From positions 62,001-126,000 of the forward strand of contig JAJOHG010000038.1 of NCBI GenBank assembly GCA_021029095.1: DNA of 64,000 nucleotides, written 5' to 3'. The notes beneath the pieces were generated by a model. It saw only the letters and a list, made by a program, of their open reading frames with translations. It was not told the DNA's origin and did not search any database. Below are positions 25,315 through 37,109 of the stretch, piece after piece (the stretch's first letter is position 1; the number at the start of each line of letters is the position of its first letter). The position numbers and the translations under genes were made by a program. This DNA is from Phellopilus nigrolimitatus. Its lineage: Eukaryota > Basidiomycota > Agaricomycetes > Hymenochaetales > Hymenochaetaceae.

Positions 25315-26825
25315 GGTGCTGAAGGATGTGGAAGGAGGGCTGGAGGATATTGAAAATGGTGTCGGATGTGGCGGAAGATGAGAAAGGCTTTCTGAGTGCA
25401 GAGCGCAAGCTAAGCTCAGGTTTTAGGTGAGTGTTGTTCTTCGGTGATGTATATGCCAACGTGAAGCGAGGTTGGGGGTGCTTTATAGATGAGTGCTCGA
25501 TGTGCCCTGGCCTCGGTTTGCTGGTAACGACGTCGCATTAGTGCTGAGCTACTTTATAATAGTCGGTCGTTGCGCAGCCTTCTCCAGAGTTAGGAACCCG
25601 AACTAGGTCATCCGGGAGCGTCTCCATTTGCGACCCTGAACGGGACCGTTCCCGGACAGGGCGGTGACTCCTGCAGTGCGTTGCGCGCTATGCAACGTTT
25701 GCCAATTTCTGAAGCGTGAGCGTCGGAAGCTGAAGTCAATGCCGAATCCGCGCAGCCTGATCTCATCACGATAACAGCTGCAGAGCTCGAAGTCAGGCGT
25801 AATTTAGCCCCACCAGTCGACAGAGGTACCATCGCTGTTGTCGAGTCCACCACACAGCCGCTCGCTTGTGCACTTCTTTCCATTCTGGGATAGATACGGT
25901 GGTCTGGTATTCTCCGTCGATCTCTTCGTCGTCGAGGGCTCTTCAAACAAAACTACTAATTGGCTCTTGTTCTCTTAGTGACCATCGTTTCTTGTTGAAC
26001 CACACGGTGTTCATCGCGCTTGTTTTCAGCGGCCTCGTTTTCGCTTTGTTTAGCTGAACATATCACAAGGACTGGGCGTCTATCATGAATCGATCTTCTC
26101 GCTGGCACTAGCGCCAGGCGCTTATCGCTGTACTGCCTACAATTCACGGCACAGGTATGGCAAACGCGCGCTGCACAGCTCGATGTTCCACGAAGATTCT
26201 ACATCCACACTGTTGATCTTCCTCGGACTTTTCGACTACGCTCTGCAGTTCCTTTGCCGTCCAATGCCCGCCCGCTCCATCGGAAACTCAGCATTCGACT
26301 CATCGACCTCCTGATTGGAGCTCCATGCATTGCACGACACGACACGACACGTTCAACTGTGACTCGTGTGTTGACTTGTTCTCGGTACGGATGTTTTATC
26401 CGATCCGGTAATTTTCCATCCTCCTGCGCTTCCAAGGCGGATCAGAAGTCGGAGTTAAGGATGGATATTAGGACTTGAAGAGGCGTGCTGTGTCTAAAAT
26501 GACAACTTACTGCGCTGCACTTCTGGTTCTCTGGTATTAGTGCCTCATACAATGGGTATGGAAGATAGATTCATGTTGTCATATTCTCAGAATCCTTACG
26601 GCCGACACTCGGAGCTTGCTTCTTTGCGTGTTCGACGGATGCTGAGAGAAGACTGCGGGCCTTTCAGATTCAGCTTTGTCCCTTCGCGCAGTTCACCTAG
26701 GCGCCATAGACGCTTCTTGACACAACCCTCTCCCCGAGCGCTTCTTGGCTAAGCTGCGGCAAAATTAGGTTCTAGCCCTTCTCATCTTCGCTTCTAGCAG
26801 GGCTGATATCTTCTGTAAGCTGCGC

Positions 26826-26847
26826 GCTTTGCTTTGCTTTGCTTTGT
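26826..26847. repeat. Short (GCTTT)n microsatellite
   Basis: About four consecutive copies of a GCTTT unit in an intergenic stretch. Seen directly; no function implied. Confidence 0.8.
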
Positions 26848-27958
26848 CTCCATTCTTCTTTCTTAATCGATCGCAGCACAACGTTCTGCAATGATCTATG
26901 AAAATGCGACCTGTATTATTCCCTACGCCACGTAAACCGCGTCGTGATCAAGACGGATGGCTGCGTTACGAGCATCGCGGCTGCTCATCGACTTTGCGCG
27001 CTGGAGTCACTTCTGTTTCTGATCACACTTGCGTGCCGACTGCGGCTCCATGCGGCATGGGAGGACTGTCGTGTCAGCACTATTTTCTCAAGCCTTCGTC
27101 AACGGTCCCAAATCTGTATTCATTTGTCGCCCTACTTTGAACTAAACCCGCCTCGCCCTGGCCTATCACCCGATGCTATATCACGTATCTCCATGTTCCT
27201 TTGAGACTCGATGTCCCGCGTCGCTGATGCGTATGCCATGACATTATCCATATAACTACAACTTATTCAGCCCTGGTCAACAGGCATATGATGAGGCGAA
27301 ACAATCTTGCGATCTGTCGTGGTTGACACAACTCTAAGCTCATGGCCACTACTCGACTCTCATCAAGAAGCGCGACGCGCTCCCGCGGTCAATTTATGTT
27401 CAGGGCTTTTGATGAACCCGAATCACAACGCGGGGTTGCTCGTTGATTAGTGATGCATGATCTCGTTGGCTGGGTTTGACAGCATCTGCGGGGACTGAAA
27501 GTGATGGCTTTGTTTTGCAAAGGTCATGGGCGGATCAGCTAGCTATAACTTCTTCCAGACTGACACCGAGTTCCGACTGAGGTCCATGCTGTCCCTTGAT
27601 CGCCGCTCTCGTCATCCCGACAGAGCGTACTGCTTTGCTGCTTCAAATCGTCGTGACACTGTTGATCGCTCTGGCTCATGATCTTTTGTCAATCATCAGC
27701 ACGATTTTCACTCTTCACGCCTCGTTTTTGACCGTCGCACTCTGATTGTGTTCATGGAGGACACTGCCCGCCAGTTTTTTCTGAGACTGATAGCTGGAGG
27801 TTGTAACTCTCGCCCGAGGTTTCATTTCTTACTACTTGTTTTGCCTCGGTTGCGGCCCGCGTGAATCTGAAAAGATGCAAGACGAACAGACCCTTGAGGC
27901 TAATATATCTAACGCACAAAATGAATCTTATCAATGTCTTTGTCTTTCTACCTTGAAG

Positions 27959-27973
27959 TTTTTTTTTTTTTTT
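27959..27973 (+). repeat. Poly-T tract
   Basis: Fifteen consecutive T bases in intergenic DNA. The length should be treated with care because homopolymers are error-prone. Confidence 0.85.
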
Positions 27974-28583
27974 GAGTCGTTGGTTCCAATCAGGAGCCTT
28001 CAGATGGACTCACTTGCGCGGAAAGTCACCTCACAGGTTTCTGTTGAATATGACTTGTCTAAATGCGTATTTATATAATTGTAAAGTTCGGTAACTCCGA
28101 AAGGTACGTAATGTCATCACTCGGCGCATTGCACTTCAGGTTGTCGAAGACCTATCACGCTCTCACGTCGCTCAGTTATTGTATGAGACCTGGAATTGCC
28201 CCGGACAGTCAGTACAAAGTAAGCTCAGTCATTGTGCGGTGTAGCGAACGTCTAGTCAATTGTTTACTAACCTAATACAAAGTAAGCCCAAATCTACAGA
28301 CATAAGCACATTTAACAATGAAACTAAAATCGCAGAGTAGAGCGAGGGTGAAGGGAACCGTTCGGCATCCAATAGCGAGGTCAGTAGCCTCGGGCTCGTC
28401 AAACCGGGGCGCTGCGCTCGCGCTCGGCCCGAGATACGAGCGCTCGGCACCGAGCTACTCGCTGAGACAGTCAGCAAATGCACTTATCTGCGAGCATAAA
28501 TGGCGAAGGAGCGGTGTAACGAGGAATCTCTCCTTCTTCATCGAAACTCTTGTCCAAGCCAAAAGACTTCAAGTTTAGCTAGT

Positions 28584-29896
28584 ATGACGAACCTCCCATC
28601 CACACAATTAGGCGTCCTCACGACTAAATCCTCAAACGTGCTTCAGACATTTCCTGTTCCCTCCCCGGGGAAGAACGAAGTTCTAGTTCAGAATGTCGCT
28701 GTCGCTTCCAACCCGAAAGATTGGAAAGTACCATTGCGCTTCGATAGCTATGCGTTTATCGAAGGAAACGACGTCGCAGGAAAGATCGTGAAAGTTGGAG
28801 AGGGAGTGACGGAATACAAGGGCGGAGAGAGGGTCGCCGCTTTTACGAAGACGGTGAGGACGACGGATAACAAGGTACGATTTGTCATGCTAGATGGCAA
28901 TAATTCATTAACATCGGTTTCATCGCATAGTATGGTGCTTATGCTCAGTATAGTGTTGCTCCCGCATCGACGACGTTTCCCCTACCGGAGTCGACCACCT
29001 ATGAGGAAGCATCAACTCTTCCACTTGCAGTTATGACAGCGGCAATTGGCCTGTTCAAGCGCTTGGCCATTCCGGAGCCTTCATTCCCGGCCATAACTAG
29101 CTCTGCGCACGCTGGTAAGTAATGTATATCTGTAGTTTGATAGTATAAATACTATGAGCTACAGTCGAACAGAGAGGGATCATTATCAATGGAGCTTCCT
29201 CTTCTGTTGGAGCATTTGCCGTACAGCTGGCCAAACGCGCGGGGCTGTTCGTTGTCGGTGTCGCCGGTTCGTCAAAAGACTATGCGAAATCGGTCGGCGC
29301 AGATGTCATTGTAGACTATCGCGAGCACAAGGGTGACGCATTGGTTCGTTCTTGATCCCATCAGGCTGGTGCACCTACCACTTTTTGATCATCATAGGCA
29401 TCTGCTCTTGTTTCTGCGCTCTCGGGACATCCTACCTCGCACGCATTCGACGCTGTCAGTGAAAATGGCTCGTCGCTGACGCTCGCACGTGCTCTTTCCA
29501 AGACATCTCCGGATGGCAAGGGCAAAGTGACCTTCGTGCTTGCGATCAGCGATGACGAAGCCAACAAACTGCCGCCGGGCATAACTACCGAACGCACGAG
29601 CATGAGCACAGCTTACGGCGCGGATGAAGAATGTACTGTTGATTTTCTTCTGTTTTGTGCGCGTGGTGTTTCATACACTGACTTGGACTATAGTCGCAGC
29701 CCGCTTCTATCGCCAAATCTCCCAGTGGCTCGCGCCCTCACAGGACAATTCAACGCCCTTTCAGCCGAATCGCGTTAAGGTCTTACCCAACGGGCTCGCC
29801 AGCGTCGAGGAGGGGCTGGCGCTTCTGAAAAATGGTGAAGTCCACGCGGAAAAGCTGGTCTATCGAATCGATGATACGCCTGGACTTCGCGGGTGA
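28584..29896 (+). CDS. Zinc-independent MDR oxidoreductase (quinone/enoyl reductase-like)
   Basis: Medium-chain dehydrogenase/reductase, expected to use NADPH on quinones or enoyl substrates. Exons 28584-28874, 28931-29114, 29165-29343, 29398-29632 and 29694-29896 sum to 1092 nt, 363 aa. The N-terminal GroES-like half contains VLVQNVAVASNPKDWK (the NPKDWK form is typical of fungal trans-enoyl reductase-like MDRs), FIEGNDVAGKIVKVGEGV and GGERVAAF. The Rossmann half has IIINGASSSVGAFAVQLAKR and VVGVAGSSKDYAKSVGADVI. No structural or catalytic zinc-binding Cys cluster is visible. It ends TPGLRG before TGA. It is the only plus-strand gene inside the DUF6699-like stretch and shows no sign of a polyketide cluster around it. 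Substrate unknown. Confidence 0.9.
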
Positions 29897-30226
29897 CTGC
29901 GAAGGTTTGACTTGTGAATATATGCATCGGGCTCTGACTTTGGATCTGTAAGGATGAATAATGATTTGTAGCATGTACGGTATGTAAAGAAATAAAAAGA
30001 AAGAATGTATTTTTTTTGTGATATGAAAGCAGAATATTTCATTATAGGCGTAAAGCGCATCCAATACATGTGTCATCTAGGCGTGAGTCGTGTATACACG
30101 CTCTGGGGGTCGTAATACTAATGGTACATATGAATAATACTCAGTACAGTTTGAGATCAGCCGATAAAAACCATACATCCTGGATTACGAATACATCCAC
30201 CCAGCAGAAAATGAGAAAAAGTAAAA
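29897..30226. other. Convergent 3' spacer
   Basis: 330 bp tail-to-tail between the MDR gene and the DUF6699-like gene; AT-rich with A and T runs near 29985-30020. No gene seen. Confidence 0.5.
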
Positions 30227-31645
30227 TCATGCGGAGCGGGATCGAGGTAGGAAGCCCACAGAAAGGTACCACGAACCATCGGGATTATAACACACCCAGA
30301 TTCCCCAGTACACTGAGCTGCCTTCCAATAGGTCTACCCGTTTAATCCCCTGAGAGACCATGTAATCGTATAATGCAGCTGAGCTCCAGCACCTCCGATA
30401 CATGGCGTATTGGATCTTCTTGCACCGTTCCCAGCCGTCGGAGGCCAAAATAGCATCGTAGTCGCTTAGTGTAATCGGCTTCTGCAAGTAATCCCAGACG
30501 GCGTTGAATACATCAGCAACTTCGATGGTTGACTTCTTCTCGATGAATACTGGACCCCAGGAGCTGCGCATGCGCGGAAGCTGTATTTGGAGGCGCTTAA
30601 CGTGCGGCCAAGTTGCCGGCGTCTTGAAGAAGTCAGTGTTGGCAAAGTCGACGACGCCCCCACGGCCTGAGACACGACGTATTCTGTACGGAGGCTCAAC
30701 CGCCGCGTCCCAGAGCACATGTGGGATCCTCGCGTCGCGCGGATTGGGTGCGAGCCACACAGAGATGATAACACTGCTGGGTTGTGAGTAGAGGGGAGGT
30801 ACCCACGATGTTGGAGTCCAGTACGGGTCCTGGCCAGGAAGTGGGTGCCCGCCTGTAATGAGATGCATTCTCGCCACGTCCTGCGAGACAGGACCCACTC
30901 CAGGCATCCACCCCCCAGGTCCGCGCCACTGCGGCCACACACCGGTGGTTCCGGAGTGGTCCCAAAACTGCCGTGCCGGGATCTCAGGATGGGGAAGCGG
31001 ATGTGCGACCCACGGGTGTGGCGTCCACTGCAACTTTCCGCCCTGGACATCATTCCACTCCATAACATCTGGAACGCGACAAGGGAGCCCATCGCTACTA
31101 GGCCAGACGCCTCCGGATACCGGCGCTGGCATGGCACGCGTTGCTTGAGGCCGGCGATAAGGAGTATTGCAGCCCGGCACTACAGGCTCTTGATAAGGAA
31201 CTTTCCTGGCTGGTCGAAACGGAGTAAACTGCGGCTGAATGGGGAAGTTCTGGGGCTCAGCCCCAGGAAAGTCATCAAGTTGTGGGTACCCCGGGAACGT
31301 CCAGCCTGGAGGTTTTTCGCGAGGCATCATCCAGTGCGGGAATGACATCAGCCATTGCTTGAAAGCGCTTTGGTCTGCACTAGAGTAGGCATTCGCTTGT
31401 GGCAGCTGAGGTGGAGGCCGATCGTACGAGGTGTAGCCGGTTACGGGAATGCGTGGCACAGGATATGGATACCATGCAGGTGGGAAGTAATGTCGAGGAG
31501 CGCATTGCTCGTGATGAAAGCCGTAATATGCGCAGGATGGCATCGTGCATGTCCTTGGCCAGGGCTCGTTGCACGCGTCCGGATCTGGAGTGGGAGAACG
31601 ACGACGGCGGCGTAAATATTTTGCTCCAGTAACTGGATCTGTCAT
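30227..31645 (-). CDS. DUF6699-like protein, 472 aa, Pro/Trp-rich
   Basis: Single uninterrupted frame of 472 codons from MTDPVTGAKYLRRRRRS. The first 300 residues are unusual: rich in Pro, Trp and His with motifs such as FPHWMMPREKPPGWTFPGYP and GQDPYWTPTSWVPPLYSQP, and no clear domain. The family domain occupies roughly residues 310-465: HVLWDAAVEPPYRIRR, KKSTIEVADVFNAVWDYLQ, a helix with KIQYAMYRRCWSSAALYDYM, then GIKRVDLLEGSSVYWGIWV. It is the longest of the four copies here and the most divergent N-terminally. No signal peptide. An intron could hide in the long frame, but none is required. Function unknown. Confidence 0.8.
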   Translation of the reverse strand: MTDPVTGAKYLRRRRRSPTPDPDACNEPWPRTCTMPSCAYYGFHHEQCAPRHYFPPAWYPYPVPRIPVTGYTSYDRPPPQLPQANAYSSADQSAFKQWLMSFPHWMMPREKPPGWTFPGYPQLDDFPGAEPQNFPIQPQFTPFRPARKVPYQEPVVPGCNTPYRRPQATRAMPAPVSGGVWPSSDGLPCRVPDVMEWNDVQGGKLQWTPHPWVAHPLPHPEIPARQFWDHSGTTGVWPQWRGPGGWMPGVGPVSQDVARMHLITGGHPLPGQDPYWTPTSWVPPLYSQPSSVIISVWLAPNPRDARIPHVLWDAAVEPPYRIRRVSGRGGVVDFANTDFFKTPATWPHVKRLQIQLPRMRSSWGPVFIEKKSTIEVADVFNAVWDYLQKPITLSDYDAILASDGWERCKKIQYAMYRRCWSSAALYDYMVSQGIKRVDLLEGSSVYWGIWVCYNPDGSWYLSVGFLPRSRSA

Positions 31646-33389
31646 TTTCTGCGCATCTACCGGTCGGTCTCGTGGGGGAATAAATCTAGATGAAGGATTG
31701 GGGGATTAATTCAAGGTGACATGGACCAAAATTCAGTACTCACGTCATGGCAGGTAATTGTTATGTTCGTGGTCGTTACTGAGTGCAGTCAGTACGTCGC
31801 TGAATCTTGCAGAACATATAATAACGGATGGACTGACCTATATTATTTTATCGATTACGCTGAGACGATCCTAGCCGCGTGGCAGCCTCACGATTTCAGC
31901 AGAGCGACGGATTAAGTAGTAAACAGACGCGTTAGCTTTTAGAAGTAAATCGCAAAGGCCGTTGGCTGCTCTGAATCGAAGCTGTGTATAGTAGGGATAC
32001 GAGGACCAGCCACGTTTGATCCGAGTTATTTGGCAGAGCAGCGAAAGAGCAGAAAAACTCAGAAGAACACCTCGCGCTCGCGCTCACAGGAATAAATATA
32101 GAAAGACATGGTAAAGAGCAGACACTTACAGACAAAAGACAAAAGGCCAGATGTCTATGTATGATGGTCGTTATAAGTGACCGACGCCAACGAGAACAAG
32201 AACGGGGCCCGGGTGTGTCGGCGAGCTTAGTACAGTATAAGCCTAAGATCAAGATAAAAAACACTTCGTGGGTCCAAGGCTGTTCGTGTCTGACTCTTGT
32301 CCGCCGGTAATCATCGGCGCCTTGTCCTTGGAAGGCCTCAGTATTCGGAATACATTACTATGTGAATGATCGCATGCACAAATAGCGCTGAATTGAAGGA
32401 TGCGGAAGCAAGTACAGACGACTCTGAATTTATAGGAGATTAACCGATGCGGATGACGTCCAAGGCTGTTCTGCGTCGGATCCCAATCGGAGGACTCAAA
32501 ACTTCTAGCGCCTTCGAGCCAGAACCAGTCAATAGTTATAGTATATTCGTTAAGTGTCGTAAGTTTTTTTAGATCGAGTTCAAGATCATCAAGTTGGTAT
32601 TGCAAGGAGATACAAGCCGTGCCTGGCAACTCGGCGCCACCGGCTTCCGCCGAAACGGCAGCGGCGCCTGAATTCCGATCTCAGGCTTTCGGCGCATGAC
32701 GCCTTTCAACAATCCTTGAACTATACTATCCATCATTGGAATAGTAAGTCCGTGCTTCTGCGACTTGTACTTAAGCTGAGTCTATCCGAGCGTACCGTGG
32801 TTTCTCTCAGGAAGGATCGACTGCCGCATACAGACAGGGGTTACACTAGAGCTAACTTTACTAACACCAGCATTTATGTAATGCTCTGATGATGATTGCA
32901 GTTTTGCTTTTCTTTGCAATAGTTGAAGGTCACAGTCGGAGAATAAAGCGTCTGTGATGATAATAATCTGACTTGAATCTGTAAATAAGCTGACTGTTTT
33001 TAAAAGATCGCTTCAAAAATTTATCGGGCGTTTCAGTCGATCGCAGTCTGGTCCCGCTACTTCGTCGTGGGCCACCTCATCCGGCGAAGGACACCAACTA
33101 ACTGTTCGCCCTTCTTCAATTCATCGGAGCGTATTAACCTTGATAGGAGCTTACCTGACTGCCTGGGCCGTTGCCATGCCGTAGCAGCTCCTTTTCCGCA
33201 TATAACAAGACGCTAGCCGCATGTCCAAGGCCCTCCCAGGATTCCATATATGGGATGTACAATCGTGTCCCACTCGGTACTCTTCGTTAACACATCTGGA
33301 TAGTCAGCGCGGAGTCCATGTGACGGCGACTACATAAAGCAGCACTGCTGCGCGTCTGACGAATTGCATTTCACTTTCACTCTTCCACC
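31646..33389. other. Intergenic interval, no supported gene
   Basis: 1.7 kb separating the starts of two divergent genes, so both promoters should lie within it. ORFs up to 126 codons (32249-32629 -) carry no recognisable motif. Nothing else seen. Confidence 0.45.
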
Positions 33390-34172
33390 ATGAACCCAGA
33401 ATCTCCAATGGACCGTACCGCTCGCTGGGTACAGCAGCACGCTCAACCGAGCTACTATCAGCGAAACTCGCTGTCCAGTTCTCGGAACCGCCAAAGAGTC
33501 GAGCGCCAGGAAGGGCTTTCGTCGCAACAGTCGTCCAGGACTGACTTAGGTGGCGCAGACCATGGTGTAGGTTCAGGCAGGCGCGCTTATGCGCCGCAGT
33601 CATCGACTGTGCTCGGCGTCGCTGGGTCTTCGCGTTCTAGTCAGAAAGTTGCCTCCGCTGAACCACCCCTATCCTCGTCGCACCATCGGTCTCGGTCTCA
33701 TTCTAGTTCACTGCCGCACGAACACCATACTCGTCCACAGCTGAACATCCCTGCGTCGCTTTATCAAAATCCAAACCTGCCTGCCTTCGTTCAAGGACCT
33801 CCCGGATCGGGATATCCGATGACAATGACGTCGGCTCGCCCGACGCCCTCGCACTTTGGTAGGGCAGCTGTTCCGGGTCCTTTGGATCCCACGTTGCAAG
33901 TCCCAGCACCTCTAAATCCAAAAGTACGTAATTTTGCTGACCAACTGTGATTCACTGTATAACATCTGCGGTACGAATTTCGATAGAAATCGCGCCCGAT
34001 CGTACAGAAGCGACGTCCGTCATTGTCTGGCGAGACGTTTGAACCTCCTGCACGCTCTGCGTCCACCCTCCACCATCGAGGACCCGAGAATCGAGAACCT
34101 CGTGCCCAGGGCCAAGGGGATGTCCGCCGCGTGCGCGACCGCGCTGCAAGCGAGTCGCGCAGAAGGTGGTGA
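33390..34172 (+). CDS. Ser/Pro/His-rich hypothetical protein, 239 aa, two exons
   Basis: Not recognised. The start ATG at 33390 has a good context (TTCCACCATGA). Exon 1 33390-33923 and exon 2 33987-34172 join in phase (720 nt, 239 aa) through an intron with GTACGT donor and GATAG acceptor. The alternative without the intron stops at 33950 (186 aa). The product is low-complexity and probably disordered: SSSHHRSRSHSSSLPHEHH, then a Pro-rich ARPTPSHFGRAAVPGPLDP, and a basic tail ending ESRRRW. Composition of the second exon (Arg, Glu, Pro, Ser) matches the first, which supports the splice. No domain, signal or membrane segment. Confidence 0.55.
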
Positions 34173-34708
34173 AGTACGTGTTTTCGGAGTTGCATCGTGC
34201 CTCGTTGTAGCGAGCAGGCATGTTCGTGCTCGAATGAATACTTTTACTCGTCCGCCTTTAATTCTTTATTCCTTCTATTACTACCCGCCAAAATCGCACC
34301 ATTTCGCGTCGATCTAGAGATCAAATCCTTCTAGAGATGTTGCACTTCTTCTATACTACAATTGTTTTTGCGGTTCAATGAACCTTCTCGTTAAGCGCGC
34401 TTATGTAAGCCTTTGTAACTTCTGCGAATACTTGTATTATAGAAATTCAACAACTCGATTTCATGTATCAGCATCACTGGTGATCTTTCTTGAATTAAAT
34501 CTCTTCTCTACTTCATAATACTATTATATATACCCCTCGCCTAATAAAACGAAACGCTTCAGAACCTCAGTTGTCAATATAAATCAGCCCAGGTGAAAAT
34601 AGAAATAATGATAATATGAAAAGAGGTGTGGAAGGAGGAAGAGGAGTGTGCGGGTGGGTTGTGAGGGGGAGTAAGATAATACAATAAAATAAAATGAGCG
34701 TTCATGGT
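34173..34708. other. Convergent 3' spacer
   Basis: 536 bp tail-to-tail between the Ser-rich gene and the GH30 gene. Strongly AT-rich from about 34430 to 34690, as expected of 3' ends. No gene seen. Confidence 0.5.
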
Positions 34709-37109
34709 TCAGTTACTGGAGGCAGCAGTTGTGAACCATGACATGGTGGTCAAGCCAGTGGGAAACGAGTAAATCGCCTGAGAAAATCACGAGACTAGTG
34801 AATATCAAAAGCTCTCTGAGTGAAGAAGGGACGCACCGTATTACCCCGGAACTTGATAGCAGTCTTCAACGTCCCGCTATCTCTATTTTATGGTGGATGC
34901 ATTGCAAAGCAAGAAGGAAAAAATCAATCGTTGAGCGCCGTGCATGTGTTCGAATGCAATCCCGTTCACTCACGAATTCATCACCACAAGACTGTATCGC
35001 GAGCTTGTACCGTTTGCCGCGGTGACATATGCACCAACGGTCAACGAGGATTCTTGGCTACCACTGACATCCACACCGATGCGCTGGCCAAACGCGCCGC
35101 CTTCGTTGAGAGGTAGGACGGCTTTCGAAGCGTGTGCCATAGCGTAGTCTGAGGGTCAAGAGCAGAAAGTTAATCTAAAAGCTATCAAAATCAACCGAAC
35201 ATACTCACACTCCTGGTTTAATTGTGTAGTTCCGTCCGACGAGACCTGCACGATTCCGCGGCAGCCTTCCCCGCAGCTTGTCGCGCCAGGTAGCTTTGGA
35301 TTTCCCTGTGGGTCGACGGCAAAATTCCACATCAGTCCAGCTTGCGCCCAGTGCGTCGCAGCACCGACAACACTAAGAATAAGAGCTTAAGCAATAAATT
35401 CCCAGGTGAAATGTTGGTCTTTATTCAACACGTACATATTATTCGTGTAAAACTTAATGTGGATAAAGAGTGTATGTCAGCATCCGAGGACTCGTCTGAG
35501 TCGGGAGAGATGCTTACTTGAATGTCGCTCCACCATTCCGAACCCACAACGCCTGTGCACTCCGTGGAATAAATCTCCTTGTCGGGAAAAGCATTGTGAA
35601 AGTCGTCCTGCTGCCCGACATTTCCCTCGTAGCAATGGAATGCAACGCCCGCGAAGGCGTCCGCCGCGCCATCTTCGCGCATCTTAAGGGTAGAAAGTCA
35701 AAAGTTTAGCTAGATAAAATAAAATTCAAAAGGAGGGTAACCGACGAGCTGCACTGCATACGACGTCACGTCGGCCCAATTATGCTCGTAACCAATTATC
35801 TTCACATCATTCATACCGTTCGCATCAAGCAGCTTGCGGAGCTTCACGGCAACAGCCGCTTCAATTTTTGTGGTATATACCGCTGATGGGAGCGAAGGAT
35901 TGCTGTTCTCTACTTCATTCTAAGAAAGAAGCATTCAGATACCTCGGACGCGAGAACTTATACATGGCTGGTAAATTCACCTGGATAGAGAGAGCATAAG
36001 GAGAGAACCCCTTCGATTTGAAGCTCTGCGCGCTTTTGAGGAGGTAGTTTGCCACTATGTCACTCATAGTCAGACCTGATCTTTTCACGGGGATGACGTA
36101 AAGCAACTCCTCACTATGTCCGCTATGCACGGCCAGGAAGTTCCCGCCGTCCATTGTGCCACTGTCCTTCATCCATGCAGGCTGCAAGACAGATATTTTA
36201 ACATGATGAACAATCCGAATTAAGATTAACGGAACAAACGTACAGGAGACCACGGCACCAAATGAATTTTCATATTTTTACAGATAGCCTGGATGTCCTG
36301 CAGGACTGGGAAAACGTAGTCAGGCGTCACGTCAACGCTAAAGCTGGACAGAGACGTGTCATTCTTCTTGTCATCGTAGCTGTACACTGTTTAAAAGAGC
36401 GAATCGAAGTTTGTCTGGTTGTCGCAAAGGATTGCTTTCAGCTAGATGAACGTACGTACCATTGGGAGAGAAGTCAGTAGCTCCAAGAGGGACGCGGATG
36501 TAGTTCAAGCCAGCAGAGTTACCTGTGTCTGAGGCACAGCGCTGCGTAAGTCGATACAAATCATTTTCAAACAAGTCATATACGCACTATCGAACACGGA
36601 CTTGAGAAGTGCTGTATACGCGTCCCCATTTGAATTCTACCAAAACGCGTCAATATCCAGCTTCTTTTGTTGATAAACGTTTTGATCATTTTCACCTTAA
36701 GGTTATTCAGTACAGACGCCGACGAGTCCGCTATAAGTCAGGGTACCACCTGCTGTCAGCCCTCCTTAATTCACACCTATTCTAGAAGATCCGTACTGAG
36801 GGTCGCTCCGAAGCCGTAAACAGTCTGGTATACTGTCCCATCATCAACGTCGATCTCCGCATCTCCGCCATCTGCCGTATTGAAGTCGACTGAAGCGGAT
36901 GTAGGAAGCTGTTTAAAGAGGGATTTCTGGTCGGAAGTAGTTTCCCACTACATGAAGAAAGAAAGAAAAAAGATGACAGGAGATTAATTCAATTAAAATA
37001 AACTGAGATTGAGCTAAGTACGCACGATATCTTGGATAGTTTGTGCTTGTACAATGCGGGAACATAGGAGGACATAGGCTGAGAAGAAAACACTCCAGAG
37101 AGTTCTCAT
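34709..37109 (-). CDS. Secreted GH30 glucanase, probable endo-beta-1,6-glucanase
   Basis: Glycoside hydrolase acting outside the cell on beta-1,6-glucan of fungal walls. Start at 37109, MRTLWSVFFSAYVLLCSRIV, a signal peptide with likely cleavage at QAQT. The mature part has TVYQTVYGFGATL, LNYIRVPLGATDFS, PAWMKDSGTMDGGN, the acid/base block NEVENSNPSLP and the nucleophile block EIYSTECTGVVGSEWWSD (catalytic Glu in STECTG). FHCYEGNVGQQDDFHNAFPD is characteristic of the GH30 subfamily with beta-1,6-glucanases. C-terminal beta-sandwich: GVDVSGSQESSLTVGAYV, then YSLVVMNSDSG, and a last exon encoding AIYSFPTGLTTMSW before TGA at 34709-34711. About a dozen introns of 50-70 nt. The C-terminal exons are short and their edges less certain. 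Role: wall remodelling or mycoparasitism. Confidence 0.9.

Larger units (their letters stand above)
25315..28583. other. Gene-poor interval, 3.3 kb, with simple repeats
   Basis: No supported gene. Minor low-complexity tracts are present: a CACGA-type pentamer run near 26331-26350, a CTTTG-type pentamer run near 26826-26847, and a 15-base T run at 27959-27973. ORFs up to 112 codons occur on both strands without recognisable motifs. Confidence 0.45.
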
